Positions 60,901 through 64,000 of a stretch of DNA of 64,000 bases are shown here, one piece after another. The DNA is from Morella rubra (Eukaryota; Streptophyta; Magnoliopsida; Fagales; Myricaceae), in the NCBI GenBank assembly GCA_003952965.2, contig CM025855.1, positions 17,565,858 through 17,629,857 on the forward strand, read 5' to 3'. Within the stretch, counting starts at the first letter, position 1; each line of letters begins with the position of its first letter. Position numbers and translations under genes: made by a program. Under the pieces are notes generated by a model. That model saw only the letters and a program-made list of their open reading frames with translations, did no database searches and was not told the origin of the DNA.

Positions 60901-63900
60901 CTTTTCAACTCCAAACCTCCCCAGCCCCTCTTCTTTCTCTTTCATTATCCGTCTTGATAATTGAGCTACAATTTCCCGCACATAGCATTCACTCACTAAT
61001 CACAAACAAAACCCCAAAAGATATTCCTCAACTTGTTTTCCTTTTGATTGGTATGATTTGATGTATCCATCCAACCCTTGACATGACTCAAGGTCAAAGG
61101 GCCAGCGAAATCTTTTAATGCTTTTGCATAACATTTGAAGCTTTTTAATGGAGCTCTTCAAAGTAGTAATGGAGCACTTCAATTATTTCATCCTCTTAAT
61201 AACTTAACAATTGGTCCTCCTAATAATTTAACGACAGGTACAATAATTTCAAGAACTGGCCTTCACACAGAAGGAGCAATTCCAGGCAGACCTGGCTTCC
61301 ACTCTTTCCAACAAGTCCCCAAGCAAAATCATAATTTAGAAACCACAAAATGCTTCCTTGCACTTTCCAATATTTGGTAGATTTTCATTAGATGCTTCTT
61401 CTAGCCTTACTTTCTGATGATTTGCACACAGAATGTTCTGCTCAAAATAAAAAAAACTTAGCAATAAGAAGAGAAGAACATATCACAAAACTGAACTCTA
61501 TCAAGGCAAGACACAGACCTGCCAGAAAATAAAATTGGTACCAATAGTTTGAGAAACAGCTTCATTTGCCCATGTATCCCGATTAAGCTTCACAAAATCA
61601 ATGTCACAGTGCCAAGTGAGTATGCTCATACAAAACAATCATACTTAACAAGGAGAAACAAACACAAATTAGAATGTTTAGAGACTACCATATGAGAGCT
61701 AAACTCCTTGGTGGATTGCAAGTTTAGGAGGAGCCACTTGTCCTGCACAGAAGCAGCATCTTTTGCCTGCAAATGCAGGCAAGTATAAAAACAAACTAGT
61801 AACGCATTGAAGCATACAAGATCAAAGATCAAAGTTTAATTCAATGTATAACACCAGATCAATTAAAATATTATGAATCTCAAACTCAGTCTGATTATTG
61901 TTCTATGTCATGAACTGACAGGGCGCTAAAGAAACAGAAAGATTTCCCCTGGCACAAGGTCAGGAAAAGCTTCAAAGCAATAGTTTCAGAATCAAAAGAT
62001 ATAAACATATATGAAAATGAGGAAACATAATATCAAGATTCATAAATGCAAAATGCTATTTACATCACTTATAGAAGAAAGTAGTGATGAAGCATAAGCT
62101 AATATGCAGTAGGTGCTCTGTTTAGCAGTGCAAAGACCACTTGCATAACTTCCTAAGGTACATCCCCTCTAAATTGACTGTTATCATCAAATCTTACCCC
62201 AAGCAACTCTTATTGGAGTTATACTACCCTCAAACTAATCAAATTACAAGCCATAAGTCATGCAACAGATTTCAAATAGAAATGATGAAGGAGTGTCAAA
62301 TAAGAATCAAAGTCTCGAAATCTTCAAACAACAAGACAAAAGTTGTGCCAACTTTTTTAGAGTTCTTATCAGGATGAAAAGGAAGAGGAAAGGAAGAGGA
62401 TACAAAAGTACTATTCCATTACAACAAGCTGCATCTTGACTCTCCACCCAACTCCTTTGTATCTAACTATTCATCTTTTTTTGAAAGGGCCAACTTGATC
62501 CTCTTCCCCAAGAATCTCAATGGAACATTAAAATCAGATGTTTGATCACAATCTATTACAGCGGTTCCTGAACTTCATCCACTAAAGGGAAGGTGTAAAC
62601 ACAAACAAACAAATACAGATTCAATGCGGACAAAAAAAAAGAAGAAAAAAAATATATTAACGACTTTCAAGTAACAAAATACTAAACGTTCTGTCCTTAG
62701 TCAGTATTAAAATCCAAATTTATTCTTACTTAACCATTGCCATGTGAGAATGAACATCACATTTTGCATATTAACGAAGATTAAAGCTGTTACGGGCAAG
62801 TAGAAATGGTACTTCTAACAAGGGATGACAATTTTGGGACATCCTTAAAAGGAAAGGTTGATTATAACTGAGGGATGAGAGAGTATTAGATACTTTTGCT
62901 AATGGAGTCCCAAAATATACAACTGGCCAAGAAGGATGGCCTAATCTAGCCCTCATTAACAAAACACTGGGAAAAAAAAAATTCTCAACAGTTTTCTTTG
63001 TCGAACCATTACATTTGAGGGATTTTGAACCATGATTTGACAATCTTAGTAGGAGAGTCAATCGAACTAGGTGCAGTACTTCACAAGGCTTCCAAATCCT
63101 TAAAAGGAAAGGTTGATTATAACTGAGGGATGAGAGAGTATTAGATACTTTTGCTAATGGAGTCCCAAAATATACAACTGGCCAAGAAGGATGGCCTAAT
63201 CTAGCCCTCATTAACAAAACACTGGGAAAAAAAAAATTCTCAACAGTTTTCTTTGTCGAACCATTACATTTGAGGGATTTTGAACCATGATTTGACAATC
63301 TTAGTAGGAGAGTCAATCGAACTAGGTGCAGTACTTCACAAGGCTTCCAATTTTAAGCCCTAATATTATGAAAATTATGACTTGATGGTCACAGCAGCCT
63401 CAAAACACAAACAACAAATGTTAGCTACGTAATGATGTTTCAGAATCTGCTGTCATTTTTTCCAATTATTCTTTGATCTATTCAGTTCCAAAACCTTTAG
63501 CACAAAATGTTAAAAAATCATTCCAGAGCGACCATTTGGAAAACGTTAGAAAACACCAAAAGAAGCTCATGGTCCACACAAAACTCAAATGATACACACG
63601 TTCAACAACTGATACAAAAACGTTTATTACACCAAACAAAGAACCTAAACATGAATCATATCCAAATGTGCTTCCAAATAATCTATAATCAAAATAACCA
63701 TTTACTCCTGTATACCATAATAGTTCTTCAATACCCAAAAGTCAGCCAAAGCAATATACTTAAGGGAGGGTGGCAGCCAAAGCAATATACTTAAGGGAGG
63801 GTGGGAAACAGGAATGTACATACAGCAACCTTAGTGTACACAATGCACATATAATCCACGCCAACATGATTTTGGAACCTACTTGCATTGAATACCAAGA

Positions 63901-64000
63901 GGAAAAGGTACAAAATTGATAATGTTAACAAATTTCAGTGTACTAGTCCTGAAAATAACTTGCAATGTAAAAAACAAGAAAGAAGTCAAGTGTGTACGCC
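57779..64000 (-). CDS. PUX7: PUX7-like UBX-domain protein (CDC48 adaptor), 3' part; 5' exons outside the window
   Basis: Six exons read on the minus strand: 61689-61766, 61519-61587, 59806-59949, 59595-59697, 58224-58486 and 57779-57943. All have GT..AG borders and phases that join cleanly. The product follows plant PUX7 (UBX domain-containing protein 7): a UAS thioredoxin-like domain (DKWLLLNLQST, LNRDTWANEAVS, YYKLDSIPVVLVVDP), the DLLPFMDGGP segment, an acidic UIM-like stretch (NEEDEKMVQAL) and the UBX domain (LLCRVGFRLPDGRRVQRNF). PUX proteins bind the AAA-ATPase CDC48/p97 through UBX and, in this subgroup, ubiquitylated substrates. The N-terminal UBA part is not in the window. The last exon carries a one-base insertion (about 57920) and a one-base loss (about 57880), with a premature stop at 57902-57904 if read literally. 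This is either an assembly or sequencing error or a recently damaged allele. Introns are 101, 1569, 108, 1108 and 280 bp, plus more than 2.2 kb at the edge. Confidence 0.9.
58224..58486 (-). CDS. PUX7: PUX7-like exon: UIM-like stretch and first half of UBX
   Basis: 263 bp: acidic QTNEEDEKMVQAL (weak ubiquitin-interacting-motif match), a linker, PPLPEEPKGNRSLLCRVG, then the UBX beta hairpin with RLPDGRR. Ends DPVQ before the donor GTAAGAAC. Confidence 0.92.
59595..59697 (-). CDS. PUX7: PUX7-like exon: UAS end and basic linker
   Basis: 103 bp: DLLPFMDGGPKDHH, then SNKRPRESS and PPKRK. It ends one base into a codon, completed by the next exon to Asp. The basic KRPR/PPKRK clusters could act as a nuclear signal (inference). 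Confidence 0.9.
59806..59949 (-). CDS. PUX7: PUX7-like exon: UAS domain core
   Basis: 48 codons, VYDDTTEGRKVCTYYKLD through VDPITGQKMRSWSGM to RLLE, phase 0. Acceptor AATATAG and donor GTATGAG. Confidence 0.92.
61519..61587 (-). CDS. PUX7: PUX7-like exon: UAS domain
   Basis: 23 codons, LNRDTWANEAVSQTIGTNF to FWQ, phase 0. Donor GTCTGTG. Confidence 0.9.
61689..61766 (-). CDS. PUX7: PUX7-like exon: start of the UAS domain
   Basis: 26 codons, phase 0 at both ends (AKDAASVQDKWLLLNLQST to SSHM). Acceptor TTTGCAG and donor GTAGTC. The preceding exon was not found up to 64000. Confidence 0.9.
62841..63350. repeat. Perfect 255-bp tandem duplication
   Basis: Copies at 62841-63095 and 63096-63350 are identical by direct reading, including a run of ten A. 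The identity points to a very recent event or an assembly artefact. The unit contains GGTTCAAAATCCC (minus strand), vaguely SINE-like but not assignable. Confidence 0.93.
63743..63804. repeat. Perfect 31-bp tandem duplication
   Basis: CAGCCAAAGCAATATACTTA and the following 11 bases occur twice head to tail (63743-63773 and 63774-63804). Confidence 0.9.

Larger units (their letters stand above)
61767..64000. other. Large intron (or 5' part) of the PUX7-like gene
   Basis: No further exon matching the RPPF..L upstream part of PUX7 was found on the minus strand. The region contains the two tandem duplications listed separately and otherwise nothing recognisable. Confidence 0.5.

Noticed and set aside
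62771-63316. 181-residue open frame on the minus strand with an internal repeat
   Set aside because: It is the 255-bp duplication (a multiple of three) read through twice. It has no splice or protein-family support and lies in the intron region of the PUX7-like gene.
63743-63804. Regulatory repeat
   Set aside because: A simple 31-bp duplication with no motif or positional evidence for function; kept only as a repeat.

Overview
The window is nuclear DNA of a flowering plant, most likely a eudicot. The evidence is spliceosomal introns with GT..AG borders, a plant-type UBX-domain gene, and plant lineages of Copia and Gypsy retrotransposons with tRNA-Met primer sites. The species cannot be named from the sequence. 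About 57 kb is nested transposable elements. The only clear host gene is at the right edge, on the minus strand.

Layout. (1) 1-1563 is an old CACTA-like remnant with a broken copy of a 'putative plant transposon' gene (PF20167-like). (2) 1564-15328 is a CACTA DNA transposon with CACTACAA termini and a perfect TCT target duplication. It carries its own PF20167-like gene, an AT-rich tandem array and a small two-exon reading frame. It has been hit by a solo LTR (3873-5172) and by a SIRE-like Copia element with short LTRs (6801-13359). (3) 15332-17400 is gene-free and has Gypsy-LTR-like sequence. (4) 17401 to about 31480 is a SIRE-like Copia element with a 1.3-kb 5' LTR. A CRM-like Gypsy chromovirus (19390-24817, minus, AAGAG duplication) and a minus-strand solo LTR (27998-29201) are inserted in it. 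(5) 32577-33665 is a TTA-flanked Harbinger-like element made largely of a 115-bp minisatellite. (6) 33965-41522 is an Angela/Tork-like Copia element with both LTRs and a Tourist-like MITE in its leader. (7) 42734-44045 is a solo LTR, followed by a very degraded Copia fragment (44575-47570). (8) 48893-53000 is a minus-strand SIRE-like remnant with another solo LTR in it (51218-52479). (9) About 54184-56950 is Gypsy-LTR-like. (10) 57779-64000 holds the 3' part of a PUX7-like UBX-domain gene (minus strand, six exons seen; the 5' exons lie beyond the window).

The most interesting pattern is one protein family (PF20167-like) used by both element classes. It is the main gene of the CACTA element, and it also sits downstream of RNase H in each of the three SIRE-like elements. 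In the two plus-strand SIRE-like elements this extra ORF is preceded by a cluster of GTCGAC-centred palindromes and a TATA box. The same arrangement occurs in the promoter part of their LTRs, which suggests an LTR-derived internal promoter. In the host gene, the last exon contains two frame-changing indels that cancel each other in length but create a stop between them.
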